DNA of 64,000 nt from NCBI GenBank assembly GCA_023213395.1, contig CM041465.1:64673741-64737740 (forward strand). The letters are read 5' to 3'. The stretch is from Cycas panzhihuaensis. Lineage: Eukaryota; Cycadophyta. This document shows positions 33,079-48,830 of the stretch, one piece after another (the first letter of the stretch is position 1; each line of letters starts with the position of its first letter). The translations under genes were made by a program, and so were the position numbers. The notes under the pieces are model-generated. The model saw nothing but the letters and a program-made list of their open reading frames with translations, did not search any database and was not told where the DNA came from.

Positions 33079-35634
33079 TGAAACGTTGCCCACGGGGTGG
33101 TTCCTACATTTAACAAGAAATGGATTAGGTCAATGGCAAGGACTCACCTCGCAGGGTGTCTGTGCATTGAAGCATGGATTCAGGACCTGCAGAGGTGCCT
33201 GGTTACTTCTAGGAAGTCATAAAAGGCGAGGCCTTCCTACCCCTCAGATGGCCGGGAAGAGGAGGAAAGGGCCTAGTAGGTTGCGTCTTCTCAAGGAGGT
33301 GAGAAGGCAACGCGTGCGGGAGATGTGTGTGTAACATAGTGTCTATGCATAGGTTGGTCAAGAGAGCAAGGTACGAGTAGCTCTAGTTAAAAAGGGACTA
33401 TCTAGGGGGTGATAGGACAACTGCTAAATAAAAAACACGTAAAGTGTAAGTATGTGTTCTTTTCTTCTTTTCAGTTTCCTATGTGTTTCTTAGAATGCAC
33501 GCATATGTATAAAGAACAATGCTATAAGGAAAAGACACAAAAAGAAGAGGAATACCTGGACCAATGTTTGAACGGAGCGCTACGTGCCTCGTTGTCTCCC
33601 ATGCCTTCCTGCTCCACTTGTTGCATACACGAAACTGATCGGCGATGGTTATCATGAACAGCCGAAGAGGGGCTAGCTTACCTCCCCAACGTACGCAAAA
33701 AGTGAGAAGCAAATGATAAAAAAAATAACAAATACAAAACTAACCTGCAAATGGGTTCGTTTCAGGTGCAACTCTACAAATGCGAGATCCTATCAATCAA
33801 ACAAACAGGTTTCTCCCTCTCAGAAGAGGGGCCACAAAATAGATCTAATATATATATCTAAACTTAGAAGAAGTAGAATCAAACTAAGTTAAGCATGTGC
33901 ATATTATTTAATGAAATAACTCCAACAAGATTTCTGTAAACAGTCACCTCAACTGACACCCAAAATAAGAGAGTAGCCTTGGAATGGCTAACTCACCCAT
34001 GGGAAGTCTCCACTTGGCCTCGAGAAAGGAAAATGGACTTAAAGTAATAATATAGGGTAGCAAACAATAGGAAGGAAAAAGTAATAGGAAGGTATGCAAG
34101 CACGCCCAAAGGATGAGGTGCTATGTGCAGCAAATCATCTAAGTGAATGGGTTGTAAGTTGTAAGCCAATGAAAAGTGGTTTTAGAGCTTATGAGGTGCC
34201 CAAAACCAGCGAATAGGGTGCTGGAACTAGTATGGCAAGGGGCTACCAACGCTGGTTCAGACTTGAGGAATTGGTTCCTGAGTCTTTGGCCAAACTCTAA
34301 GGGAGGCAATAGGTGCAGGGGGAAAGGAAACAAGGGTTTAGACCCTTGGAGAGAAGGTCTGCAAGGGGGACTGGCCCTACCTTTCTCCCTCAAATTTCCT
34401 CTATATCACCCCCTTTGTACAGCCACCTTAAGGCAGGCTTGCAAGACTATAAGGGGAAGCACTACACTCTTAAATCTAAAGATCTAGTGCTAAACTAGAT
34501 AGAGAACCAAGAAAGTAAATGGAACAAATATTTATTCATACAAATAGTAAGAAAATAGCATGAATTACAAGGCAAACAAGTAGAATACCTTGTAATGAAG
34601 AGAAGGAGTATGTATCTACTAGAAAATAGCAGAAAAACCCAGCACTTAGCAAGGTTTGATGGCAGGTTTTGAGGAGGAGACCAACATGAGAGAAATCCTT
34701 ATGATTTGGGACCCTTTGGAGCCTGTTCTTTGGAAAACCTTGAGAAGTATCCTTCTTGCAACTTCGTGGACCTAAAAAAAGATGTTTGAGCCTGCTGGTC
34801 CTGAGCATAAGAGATAGCAATGGTCTTTGTGTGAAGAGCAGTAGCTAGAAGTCTCTATTCTGTAATAGTTAGTGTAAAGGATTCGTAGAGTTGCATGTAA
34901 AAATGAGCTAAGAAGATTAGAAAATGAAGAAGTCCTTTAGTTTTATTCCCTGCAGACCCTTAGTGACCATTGAGGATCTCGGGGAAGTTTAAATGTGCAG
35001 GTGCCATGTGGCAGTTCTGCAAAAAGAGTAGGAACTACTGCGTAATTTTTAAAAAGTTTTTTAAATAGTCGTACTGCAGTAAACTTTGTAGTACTACGAC
35101 AAAGATCATAGTACCACTAAGTTTACATTGGTACAAGCCTAGAAACAAAATTAAGGCCAAAATAGGGATTTGGAGCTAAATAAGGAGCAAATCAAGGCTG
35201 GAAATAGCTGGGAGCTAGCACTCAGGTGGCTAATAAGTGGCCAAGAAGGAGAACCGAGTCTCAACCAAGGATTCGATCGTACTTGGGAGAAATCAAAACA
35301 TGAACAGGGCATCTTCAAAAGGTGAAACACGACTAGCTAGGGTGTCTCGAGGGGCCATGGAGATGAAGTGGATGGCTGTATGCCATATGGGGTGTAGCAT
35401 TCACTGAAGAATGCCCCCACTGTGAGTCGTCATAGGCTAAAAGGCATGCAATAAGCACATGCAGAGTGATCAAGAAAGAAGACAATGCAAACATACAAAT
35501 GGCATGCAAGCGTACATCAGGTAATCCATACTAAGCAATCTCAGTCAAACAGGAGTGAAGAGAGCAGCAAAAACATATACCTAAGCTTACCTGAGTCGAT
35601 GCATCTCGAGTCCATTCCTGGTAGTCGGGAAACA
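33079..35634 (-). repeat. 5' LTR of element C (right LTR)
   Basis: It pairs with 18906-21512 and is flanked on the right by ACAGT. It should hold the element's promoter. I cannot pick a TATA box with confidence among the AT-rich runs. Confidence 0.9.
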
Positions 35635-36639
35635 ACAGTCAACATCAATTTCTCATAGGCTTTGATAATTATGACCTTCACAACACCTTAAATAGAAAAA
35701 GTGAGAGGTAATACTTCAAATTCAGTCTACCTTCTATGATATATAAAGGTAGATTTATAGCCTAGGAGTGACCTGACTAGGTGTAGAACATCCTTATCCC
35801 ACTCGAATCGACATGGTTATAGGGCAATATAGGTTCAAAAGCACTGACTCATGACATGACCTTATCAACATCTATTTACATTATTTTAAAGTAGTGCATA
35901 TACTATACATATATGTGTGTATCTAACATGACACTAATGGCATCTATTTTATATTATTTTAATGTAGTACACGTAGTGTACATATAAGTATGCCTTTCTT
36001 TATGTCTTTACTATGTAGTATAATATCTTTTGTTAGAATTTGATGACATGGGCTATGATTCTGCTAATAAAATGTACACTATACAATATATTCCTTCATC
36101 TTGATAGATCATAACTTGAGGATACCTTCCATAATATATTTTTATTACATGTTGTATGTAAAATTTGGTAATTGCATCTCAATATTAAAAAAGTGGTCAA
36201 TAATAATGAATATAATCCTTTGAAAAGTTTTAAAAGTTTTCTAAGAACATATACCACTTCTGAAGAAAAATAAATGGTTAAGTCTTTCTTAGTGGATTAA
36301 ATATTTTAATGGAATTAGTATAGAAAATTTCCAAGACATAAAATTTATAAAGACATTAATTTTTAATATTTCTTCCCATATAAAATCAACCACAGATTGT
36401 TGGTATTGGGTGCAATATTTTGGTTAAATAAAGCTTCTATATATAGTTTAACAAAACTCTTCATACTCTCTAAGTACACAAAGAATTTTATCAAAGTCCT
36501 ATCCTCCTTGGCTATATGGACTTTTCTTACTTGAGCTACCATCTATTGACGAAGATCCTTGAAATATTCAAATACAAGCTAGAAATTCTCTTGTTAATGC
36601 ATGGGGAAGTGAATTATTTTTTCCTTGAATATATTTAAT

Positions 36640-37760
36640 TTTAAAATTATATTGGTGAAGAATGGCTTGCTACCAAGTATAATGACCCCGTATAACTAGG
36701 TAAAAATATTTTTGGTTATAAACCATTTAAAATTTTTGCTACTTATTTTAATCAAAAAAATTTTAGGTGGTAATAAGAGATAGAACTTGCTTACTCCCTT
36801 TATGATAGCTAATGTTTCCTTCTCAGCTAGATAATAATTCAACTCATAATTTTCAAATTGCCCACTAGTTAAGCTATAGATTTATTCATGTTCTATTGTT
36901 GTTGTTAATAAAACTACTCCCTATGCTTCTTAAGAAGCATCTATTTACAAAGTGTATGCATGGCCCCTAATAGGTTGGATCTAAGGATAATAGGTTTTGG
37001 CAATCTATTTAGAGAAGTTGAACTACTTTTCTTGCTTGTTCAATCCATTTGAATGGCTTTGTTTGCATCACTTTATAAAAAGTTACAATTTTTTCTAAAA
37101 ATTAATAAATTTACGTATCTAAGAAATATTTGGCATTGCTCTAATGATGAAAATGATGTTGGGAATTGAACAATTTTCTTTAAAATATGTTCTTGAAGTA
37201 TGATCTTACCTCCTTCTAAAAGAACTCCCAGAAACTCAATTTTAGATTGAGCTATAACAAACTTTTGGCTATCCTTAGATAACCCAAAACCATGATCCTA
37301 AATGATTTTAATAAATTATTATAAATGTTATAAATAAGAAGTTAAATCAATAGAATACATAATAAAGTCATCAATATAGTTAGCTACAAACTCATGATAT
37401 TTAGTAAATATCAAATCCATATGCTACTGGAATTGACTAGGCACATTTTTCAATCTAAATAGCATAACCAACCATTCAAATAGAACAATTAGTATTGAAA
37501 AATCTATTTTATGGATATCCTAAGGCTAGATCTTTATCTAGTGATACCTAAATTTATCATCAATTTTGAAAAATATTTTTTCCTTGGACACCATCCTTAT
37601 CAACTCCTCTTTATTAGGTAGAGGCCATTTGATATCTATGGTAATTGAATATAATGTAATATAATTAATTACCATTCTAACCTTCATTTTATTTTAGCAT
37701 GATTTTGAATAATGAAAGTTAAAGATACATATGTTGATGAATAGGGTATGATGAGGCTCT
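36640..37760 (-). pseudogene. Caulimovirid-like RT and RNase H (copy 2)
   Basis: The catalytic RT motif YIDD is visible at 37368-37379, followed on the same strand by a recognisable 'FLG' segment near 37220-37240. The RNase H region lies at about 36750-36950, with an AEKE-type motif at about 36815-36830. Its end is at about 36590-36700, where a 'KNNSLPHALTREF' stretch resembles the RNase H C-terminus of pararetroviruses. Many in-frame stops (TAG/TAA) are present. This whole block is deleted in copy 1. Confidence 0.7.
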
Positions 37761-38329
37761 TATCTAGAATTCTTTTACCTAATTCCATAATTCTTTATCA
37801 TCATCTTTGTTGAGGATGATTCACTTACTTTATACTAGTTTGTTATAGATTATAGAGATCTTTGCATAGGCTTCATCTTTTCTCCATTTCTCTAATGGAT
37901 GTTCCATGTAACATTACTCTAATAGTTTTTGGAGTGAATAAAGATTTGTTAATGATGAAGCTAGAATCGATGGAGATATCCCTAATGATAAGAAGGCTAC
38001 CATTTGTTTATGGTTTTCCTTTTTTGCAACAGTTTAAACTATTTACTCTAAGTTTGGATTTCCATCTAGATTTTTAATATTCCTTTATGGCTTAAAATCA
38101 TAAATTCATGGAAGAACAATTTATTTACCATTGATATATACATATAATGACATATGTTTTTATAATTGTATAAGCCCCTATTACATCTAAAAATGTACTC
38201 CCTAGGCTTTTGCTAGCTTAAAATGTAAGAGATGGATCTACCTATAAAAATGAAGTTTTTTGCTATTTTTTTACCCAATGATACTAGAGTGTAAAGCATA
38301 AAATATTTTATAGGAAGTTTTCCATTCAT

Positions 38330-38500
38330 TGTTCCTATAGAAGTAGGCTTATTTGACTAAACCCAATGTGAAAAGGCCGATGGTACTATAAAATTTAGAT
38401 TTGCTCCTATATTAAGAATAGCAATGATTGGTCTAAAATTTTTAAGTCCATCGTATGGCAGTTGAACACTAATATCCACTTGTTGATTTGAATGGGCTAT
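38330..38500 (-). pseudogene. Caulimovirid-like aspartic protease remnant (copy 2)
   Basis: The minus strand at about 38396-38415 reads LNIGAN at the place expected for the D-T-G-A active site, so the catalytic Asp codon has become Asn. Flanking residues fit a retroviral-type protease strand. It is deleted in copy 1. Confidence 0.6.
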
Positions 38501-39067
38501 TTTATTTATTCTTCTTTATTAAGCAGAGGTTACTAAAGGAAGTTTATTTAACTTAAAGTTAAAAGGAGCATATAGAGGAATTTCTTTTTGATAAGGATTT
38601 AAAGAATGTATAAATTCTCTTGGAAGTAGGTACTTTAACTTTTCCATAATAAATTTTAATTCTAATTATGATTCTAATTCAAAGTCTAATTATTATTTAG
38701 ACTCATGTGTTTGTTCTTCAACTTGCTCTTTTGAATCACTAAATCGAATATGACTACCTTCCTGATTTTGAAAGGAAGAATAAGGGAGGCATGAATCAAA
38801 AGATAAGCATGGGCTAGTAGTTATATCTTTAGAATTAGAGGATAAAGTTCCTACAAGAATATTAATAGTACCTAAATCTTCTTTAGATAGCACATTGTCT
38901 AATCTAATATCCCATCGAGGTTCCTCAGAAGTAGTGACTAGTCCATCTTCTAGCTAGAACAAGTCTAGATAATGTGAATATTCCTCCTTGGTTTTGATCA
39001 TTACCCAATGATCAAAAATATTTTTATCTACAAAAACCAATTGTATTTTCTTAGGTGCTAATTTTGT

Positions 39068-39109
39068 ACATGAATAAGCATAATGCCCCTTTTCTTTACA
39101 ATCATAGCA
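39068..39109 (-). other. CCHC zinc knuckle of the caulimovirid-like capsid region (copy 2)
   Basis: The minus strand encodes CYDCKEKGHYAYSC, a perfect C-X2-C-X4-H-X4-C motif, as found at the C-terminus of plant pararetrovirus capsid proteins. The downstream frame reaches 38693 with a stop in between. Confidence 0.8.
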
Positions 39110-39651
39110 ACATACAACCTTGGTAAGTTTAGCTTATGAATGACTAAAACCTTTTCATAATTTTATTTATTATTAGGATTTTTTTTTATAGATACATTAG
39201 GCTATTTTCTTAATCATCCATAAACCTTACAACCCTCTATCTTGTTATAATTTGGCAATAAGATGATAGGAAGTTTATTATGGATTTGTCTTTGTAGATA
39301 GATCGCCTTAATTTCTTGCCTAACATAATCTATGACATCTATAAAATAAATATTTTCTATCAAAATTTATAATTTTTGTAGATGGTCTTGGACCAACACT
39401 CCAATCCTTTTTAGTAATGCTCTTAAAGCTTGAATTTTTATAAAATCATTTCTATGTATGCCTAGTGTATATATAAGTTTCATATAGTTAGTAGCAAATT
39501 CTTCAAATTGACCTAAATCATACAACTTCATTTATTCTAATGTCATTTGATCCATTATTTTTTATATGTAGTAGGTAGGTAGAATTCTTTAATGAGGCAT
39601 TCTCTTAACTTCATTAGTCCTTCTTGGATAATAGTATTTTTATCTTCTATG

Positions 39652-42384
<2,733 letters not shown>

Positions 42385-42390
42385 TCTTTC

Positions 42391-42408
42391 TAGTGACCAT
42401 ACTGGGGA
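42391..42408 (+). promoter_or_regulatory. Primer binding site of element D
   Basis: TAGTGACCATACTGGGGA differs from the element C site by one G-to-A change and lies six bases after the LTR. Confidence 0.75.
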
Positions 42409-42589
42409 ATTACCATTTGTTTTTTATTAAAAGTAATGGAAACTACACCTCTCACTCAAAGATGATCATTAAGGCTTCAAGGTCTCTTGCCTAATTTTGA
42501 ACTACAACCCTCACACTCTACTCATGGAGTTTCATTCTCTTATGTTGACCCTTTAGAGCATCATATACATGATACCTATATTTATCCTT

Positions 42590-44330
42590 TTGAAGATTTA
42601 ACCTAATTATATGAAATACCTATGGAGCAAGGGTACTTATGGACCTCTCAATTTCATGGTGGTGCTTCTCTTATGAACACTTCTTTTTAACAAGAAGAAG
42701 CACTTCCCACTCAAGAACCTCTATCTTATTATGAACCAGTTCTTAGTAGGGTCTCTACTTCTCTTCATATGCCTAGACATTAAGATCCTTTCTATCTAGA
42801 GACTCAAGCCATGATATCCTCTCTATAACATTATCAATTTGATCCATTGTGTGAGGAATATTAGTTCATATATATTAAGCCTTCTATTTCTCCTAATATC
42901 AATCAACCACCCTTGTCTTCTTATCCTTCTTCAACTAGGCCATATTCTCCTCCTTCAAGAGAGTTTAAAGATCATAAATCAATTCATTCTCAACCTCTCC
43001 CCTCACTTCCAATGTTATAAGATCAAACCCATTCTCCTTGTATGATACCTTCTACATATGAGGGAACCTCTATTACACCTATTCAAGGTAACTTTATTTA
43101 TTCCCATCTCCCAGACCCTTAATAAATAGGTTTGTCCTCTTCAACCCTACAATCTATCCATTCATATCTTAATAGGACAACTTCTTCTCACCTTGTGGCT
43201 ACCTCAACTTAATTACGATCCCAAGTTTCCCAGAGAGTTATATCCTAAGGTATTAGAATTCATATCTCTTCTTCTAGTGTGTATAATTTAGTTTCTTCTT
43301 CATAACATGTTCCTCATACATACCATATTTATCCTCATTATTCTATTAATCAATCCCAAGCTTTGGGGTTTACTAACCTTACTTCCTCATCTCATATCCC
43401 TAATCTAGTCCCCCAACAAAGCCATTTTTCATCTTTTAACCCTATTTTCCCTAAATATCCTATGACACAAACTAATTTTATGGTGAATCCTATAGATTGG
43501 TTTAATCCTTCATCCTCTCTCCCAGCTTATTCTTTCCTTTAACAATAACAACCTATTTCTTATACAACCCCATACTCATCATCCTTACCTTAATGCTCTA
43601 TCATATTAAGGCTAAGAAAGCCTTTCCTAGATTACATAAAGTCTCCTTTCCTATGTAAGGTGCTATTATCCCCTATGCCTACATTCTTACCTTAGTTACC
43701 TAAATTTTTAGGTGACTCTTCTTAAGACCTAGTTTTCCATATACAAGTGTTTGCCCTTTCTTGTATCAATTGCATACTGTATGATTATGTCATGATGTGT
43801 TTATTCCCTAAATTACTTTAAGGTAATGTGTTGGAGTGGTTTTATCACCTTTCCTCTACTTTGATTTTCTTGTTCTAATAACCAGTTGACTACTTCATTA
43901 ACTACTTTGATATAATAAGAACTTTTGAATCTAGCATTAAATCTCTCTTATCCATTAAACAAAATCATGATGAAACTTCTAGGGACTTTGTGAGGAGATT
44001 TCAAGATCAAGTACATGTGTGTTATTCTCAACTTGATCCTAGTCTCCTTTTTTATCTATTTACTAATACTTTGAGACCACATGTACATCTTGAAGTACTT
44101 AAGCTTGGTCCTCAAACCTATAAAGAAGTTGTAGATTGGTGTTTAGCTTTAGAAACTCTTGAAATTTAAATAGGTATTAAAAAGGTAGGGAAATCTATTA
44201 ATTTTAAAAAGACCATTTAAACCTCTAATACTTCCCATCTAGAGCCAACCTATGATCTCTTAACTTCTTCTATTAGGTCCTTGGCGTGTGCGATCAATGC
44301 CAAGTTACGTATTAATGGTCCTATATAAAA
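42590..44330 (+). pseudogene. Gag of element D, decayed
   Basis: The first part (about 42590-43690) reads as a Ser/Pro/Tyr/His-rich extension like that of element C gag. The second part (43690-44330) is a Retrotrans_gag capsid domain with 'LFPKLL.GNVLEWFYHL' near 43795-43845 and 'RDFVRRFQDQV' near 43983-44015, then a helix reading 'KEVVDWCLALETLEI' to 44166. Stops occur about every 20-40 codons, mostly TAA/TAG at sites where Gln would fit, and more than one frame is used. Downstream (44330-44960) is a Lys/Ser-rich linker with no clear zinc knuckle. Confidence 0.72.
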
Positions 44331-44959
44331 TTAATCTTCTTAAGAAACAAAAGTAATTTATCTTACTAAAGGGAGAAGGAAACAAGTTCTACCTACACTT
44401 TCTCCTCCTTTAAGAAAGGCTAAGTGGTGTCCTTATCACCAAATAAATAACCATGATAGAAGTGATAATCTAGTCCATTACTCAAAATACAAATTTTAAA
44501 ATAAATTATGCTTCTAAAATATCTCAAGATTAAATGATTCAAAAAGATCATCTACCTCAACATAAAGATAAGGGAAACAAAGATGATAAAGGCAAGGAAA
44601 AATAGATGTAAGACAATGAAGAAGAACTTTCTAGTTTTGATTCATCTAAGAAGACTACTACTCCTTCTAATCCTTTGAAAAAGCATATTAATAGTCAAGA
44701 TCACCTACCTCCTAAATGTAGTGAGACCAAAAGAACTATTAACATGGTATAGATTATAAAGAGTGTAGGTATATCCAAATCACCTAATGATTTGACATGT
44801 AAATATCTTGACTCCTTGCCTCTAGTTCCTCCCTATCCCATTAGGTTTAAATCCATTCCTTCCAATTTAAAGGATAGATCATTTTCCTTGGTTGCCAAGT
44901 TGAAGAGTATTCCTACTAGTATTTCAATTATAGATCTATTAAAGTATTGCCCTAAGTAA

Positions 44960-45420
44960 AGTTGGATTTTGTTTAATACATTAGGAATTCCTACTATAGT
45001 TGATTCATGTACTTCTATGCTTTCTTTTAATTTATCCACATTGCCTGCTCATACTACTCATGCTCCTAATGGCATGCTCCTATTCTATATTGAAATTATT
45101 ATGGACGATATTAACATTAAATGCATTATTATCGATGAAGGATCATCTGTCAATGTAATCCCTTTTCATCTTATTGGTGATTTTTGTATTTGACCCTTGT
45201 GAGTGGATTTGTCATGGATATGATAAGAATTAAAATATTTACTTTAGTCAAGTCACTCTCCCTCTGATCCTAGAAGAAAAGATAATTTATACTAAACTAA
45301 CCATTGTCGATCTTGATCTAGAATTCAATGTTCTTTTAGGTAGACCATAGATCACCCAAATGGCTACTGCCTATTCTTCTCTCTTTAGTAAACTTTAATT
45401 CATCTATGAAGGAGAACTAA
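44960..45420 (+). pseudogene. Aspartic protease of element D
   Basis: The open frame 44969-45193 ends in 'IIIDEGSSVNVIPFHLI' (about 45121-45170), the Tat-type active site with Glu after the catalytic Asp. After a frameshift the 'EFNVLLGRP' block follows at about 45324-45350. It is similar in arrangement to the protease of element C. Confidence 0.75.
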
Positions 45421-46620
45421 AAATTGTTAAGTACAAGCTAAAACCTATTAAGTAGTTGGTCCCACTTATTGAGGCTTTCTCTGAACCTAGTGAGTCATTT
45501 AGCTATTTAGAGTATTTCTTTTAATCTTTAGGTTTAGGGTAGTATTTTGCCATTGAAACGCCTCCTCCTCATGGAGAAGTAAAGGGTGTTAATTTGGTTG
45601 AAATTATCTGTATTAAACTAGGTTCTTCATCTACTCCTTATTCCTTGGGTCCTACCTATCGATATTTGGTTTCCCCTTCTTCTTCTTATGAAGAAATGAC
45701 ATCACACTCTAGTATGTCTTGTGAGGAAATAATCATGAGTGAAATTATTGATTTAAATATTCCACTCTTTACTTAGAGTTATTTCTCACAGGTTTTATAT
45801 TTACCTTCAATAATTAATACTTTAGTTCCTTCTACTATGACCATTCCTTTGATTAATCATATGGTTTCCTTTTCACATGATGTGCCTATTAATACTACAC
45901 CTCTTTTCTCTTAGTCTTCTCTCTTTATTATATGGTTAAATAAACATGACAAGAAAATGTTATTACATAGGCACCTAGATTTAGAATCAAATGATGAGGT
46001 AGTTCCTTTGTATGTTACATCTCAATGGAATCAAAATACATCTAATTGAGTATGAGAAAAGAATTTGGCATTTATCGTTTCTTCTCTTTCTCCTTCTCTT
46101 ATTGATGATCTTTTATCATCCTATATCTCCATGTCTTACTTTAATCAAAATCATCATTCCTACCATTATAAATTTAAATAGAATTTCACTTTAACTTGGG
46201 AATTTATTGATAGACCCATCCCTTTTTCTCAAGTCTCTTTAATCATTGAGTTTGTATCAACTTATTCAAACTCTTTATTTAGTGATCTCCCACCTTTCAA
46301 GTCACTCTCCTTGACTATTGATCTACCTAAAAATCTTCTCCTTATTGACCTTTTTCATTTATATCATTTTGAAAATAATGAGGCGATCCTTAAGAACCTA
46401 GTGGGACCAACTTCTAATCTTCCCTCTTGTCATCATAAGTTGGGTTTTTCAAAGATGATACAACCTAATTTCCTATTAATCAACCCTTCATAGCTTTGGG
46501 AGATAGCTTCTCTTATAGAACTTGCTCCTCCTCATTTTGAAGAGGGCAATGCTATGCTTATCGAAGAAACTATAAATATTAACTTAGAGTTTAGGGACAC
46601 TCTAAGGATGACTCCATAAT
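45421..46620 (+). pseudogene. Linker after protease of element D, ends at RT start position
   Basis: A mostly open but repeatedly interrupted Ser/Leu/Pro-rich reading frame. Open stretches are 45594-45776 and 46311-46493. Near 46545-46600 it reads 'GNAMLIEETINI.LEF', similar to the pre-RT 'EE.ETINLG' segment of Tat-type pol. The RT itself does not follow. The sequence passes into AT-rich repeats with TATAAACTAT motifs. Confidence 0.45.
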
Positions 46621-47690
46621 GAGTATAAACTATTACTCCAAGAAATTTATCTATGAAGGATTATAAACTATGGTAGACATCAGTCTCCATAATAAGGATA
46701 AACTATATTTGAACTGTCTTATTATCTAATAAGCTAAAACTATGGGTAATTCTTTTTCTTAATCATTCTTTATTTTCTCTCAAATTACCTCCACTTTCAT
46801 AAATTGATCCTACTTATAATCACATAAACCTATTGCTCCTTCTAGCATATGCATTGATTATGAGTTCTCCATCTTCAAAGTTACCAATCTTTTCTCTTTT
46901 CAGTCTTATACTTAAGAGAGAATTTAGGCCCTCGGTTTGTCATTCATCCTTATCATTTAGAAGAGATTTGTTCATCAACTTTAGATACTTTACTAGTTGC
47001 TTGAGTTATACCTTATATATTAGTCCTTCATTCTTAGGATTCCTTATTGGTCATTTATCACCTATTTTTCTTTTCTTTTTATTATCCTCAATTTTCTCTA
47101 TCTACACTTTTGAGGTGAATACTCATTTTGCTACCTTCCCTTTACATTTAGAGACACTATGATTTAGATCTTCTCTTTCTCCCATGGTTTAATCTTTAAG
47201 TAATTTGGTCTTATTCTTCTATCTTGGTTTCATCAAAAAGGATAAATCTTTACTACATTGAGGAAATGCACTTCATAATTGGATGGTTATGGACTTTTTT
47301 TATTATAAAAAAAAAAAGTAAAAATTTTTAAAAAAATGTAAAAAAAGAAAAAGGTAAAAAAAAGGCAAAAGGTAATACTATTATCATCCTCTTATATTCT
47401 AGGGCAAGTTGTGTGGAAACTTTATCCCCACTTATACATATAATAGCTTGGGTTTATTTAGATGAGTCATTCTGGATGTTTAGGTCTAACTACATGGCTC
47501 TATTATAATCTTAGTTAAGATTAAACCCTACTTGATATCTTTTGTTAATTATTGTTATCTTGGTTATGATTTTTCCCTTTCCTCCTTGTAGTTGGAACTA
47601 ATGTTTTCTTATTTACTACAATCTCCTTATTAATTGATTCCCTCACTCTCCTTTATTTATTATACTATCTCCAAATATTGGTCTTATCTT
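46621..47690. other. Region of element D where RT, RNase H 1 and integrase are absent
   Basis: It contains TATAAACTAT repeats (46625-46720), one open frame of 109 codons (46833-47162, Ser/Phe/Leu-rich, no domain), and an A-rich tract (47310-47372). No DDE, MDD or HHCC motif was found on either strand. Confidence 0.5.
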
Positions 47691-48095
47691 CCTATAGAAT
47701 TTTGTATTTTCACTAATGGAGGTAGTAGAAGTAACCTAGGACCACCCGCTACCACTTGGGTAATTTATGACTAATCAGGAAATCCCTTCCTATCTGTTGG
47801 CCTATTTTTACCTAAAGCAACCAACAATGAAGCTAAATATTTTGTTATTATATGAAAATTACTTAATAGTTCTTGATCTTACCATGGACCTATTGTCATT
47901 TATTTTGACTCTCAGATTATGGTTTACTAGCTAGTTGAAATATATCAAATCCATTCTTCACAGCTTATTTCCCTTCACCATTAAGCTTCATCATTGATAT
48001 CTTTATTCTCTTCAGTCACTATCTAGTTTGTTCCTTAGATATTTAATATTCAAGTTACTGCTCTAGTCTCTTTTATCTTAGATGATTATTTTAGC
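47691..48095 (+). pseudogene. Second (archaeal/plant-type) RNase H of element D
   Basis: The plus strand reads FTNGGSRSNLGP at about 47707-47742, KATNNEAKYF at about 47815-47845 and YFDSQIM at about 47900-47920, matching the domain at 21869-22297 in element C residue for residue in the motifs. The first catalytic Asp has become Asn (GAT to AAT). Several stops interrupt the frame. It is the only replication-enzyme domain left in this element besides the protease. Confidence 0.78.
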
Positions 48096-48109
48096 TAACT
48101 CTCATATTT

Positions 48110-48530
48110 TTCTAGGGGCACCTCACTCTAGAATAAGTATAAACTACCACTCCATAAAGGGTATAAAGTATGAGTTTAGAGGGTAAAAGTTTGAGTAATG
48201 TAAAGATTAAAATGATATGCTTAAAAATCAAATGAAGTATATTAATTTTTCTTATAAAAAAGAAGGGGCCATTTTCCTTGCTTTTTAGATAAAAAAAATT
48301 TATTTCATTCATTTATTTATCCATGTTAATAGTATCTTCTCTTAACAATTATCCCTAGATAAAATCTTTTAAAATAAAAAAATGACGTATCTTTAATTGA
48401 TTAGGGTTATTATTGACCTTAATTTGCTCATCTTTTAATGGGCATTTTGAAAGCTTAAATATAGTGTCTCTTACTCATTCTAATACTCATTTTTAATCCT
48501 TATTTTAGCCCTAAAAAAGCTTTGAGATCT
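48110..48530. other. No gene seen (3' untranslated region of D)
   Basis: AT-rich, begins with TATAAACTAC/TATAAAGTAT motifs similar to 46621-46720. No coding content. Confidence 0.4.
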
Positions 48531-48544
48531 CTTACATATTATAA

Positions 48545-48830
48545 AACCTATACTATAATAGTATAATGCTCTAAATTATCTTTCCTTTTAATGAGCTTAA
48601 ACTATGACAAAAGGCTCTGAGAAGTCACCTACTAACGAGCTAAAACTATGGTAGTCTAAATCTCTAAGCCCTACTACCTATTAAAGAGCCTAAACTATGA
48701 TAGTATGATGCTTTGAATTCTCTCTTCTCTTAATGAGCTTAAGCTATCATGGAAGGCTCTAAAAATCCACCTACTAATGAGCTAAAACTATGGAAGTTTA
48801 AGGCTATAAAAAGTCACCTATTAATAACCC
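48545..48830. repeat. Tandem repeat of about 142 bp in the 3' region of D
   Basis: Two copies (about 48545-48686 and 48687-48830) share AGTAT(A/G)ATGCT, CTTTTAATGAGCTTAA / CTCTTAATGAGCTTAA, GGCTCT and AGCTAAAACTATGG. Within each copy the motif AAACTATG recurs, suggesting an older, shorter period. Confidence 0.75.

Larger units (their letters stand above)
18906..35634 (-). mobile_element. Element C: Tat-type Ty3/gypsy retrotransposon with dual RNase H and an antisense gene
   Basis: The two LTRs (18906-21512 and 33079-35634) start TGTTTCCC and end GTTTCA when read on the minus strand. Flanks ATAGT (18901-18905) and ACAGT (35635-35639) are a 5-bp target duplication with one mismatch. In minus-strand order: PBS, gag, protease, RT, RNase H 1, integrase, an antisense PMD-like gene on the plus strand, RNase H 2, purine tract. 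The layout is that of the Tat lineage. Several domains keep long open frames, so it is younger than D and E, but stops are present throughout. It is inserted at the junction of the two virus copies. Confidence 0.9.
35640..39651 (-). pseudogene. Endogenous caulimovirid-like virus, copy 2 (main part)
   Basis: In minus-strand order this segment carries a CCHC zinc knuckle, an aspartic protease remnant, RT, RNase H and about 1 kb of downstream sequence. With the movement-protein-like stretch at 52550-52738 further upstream, the order matches the Caulimoviridae polyprotein (movement, capsid, protease, RT, RNase H). No integrase follows RNase H and no LTRs or target duplications bound the unit, which argues against Ty3/gypsy. 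It is full of stops and frameshifts and is cut at 39651 by element D. It continues at 51470. Confidence 0.72.

Noticed and set aside
35640-39651. Reading the CCHC-protease-RT-RNase H block as a Ty3/gypsy element
   Set aside because: No integrase follows RNase H, no LTR pair or target duplication bounds the unit, two copies lie head to tail, and the RNase H end resembles pararetroviruses. An RT phylogeny would settle it.
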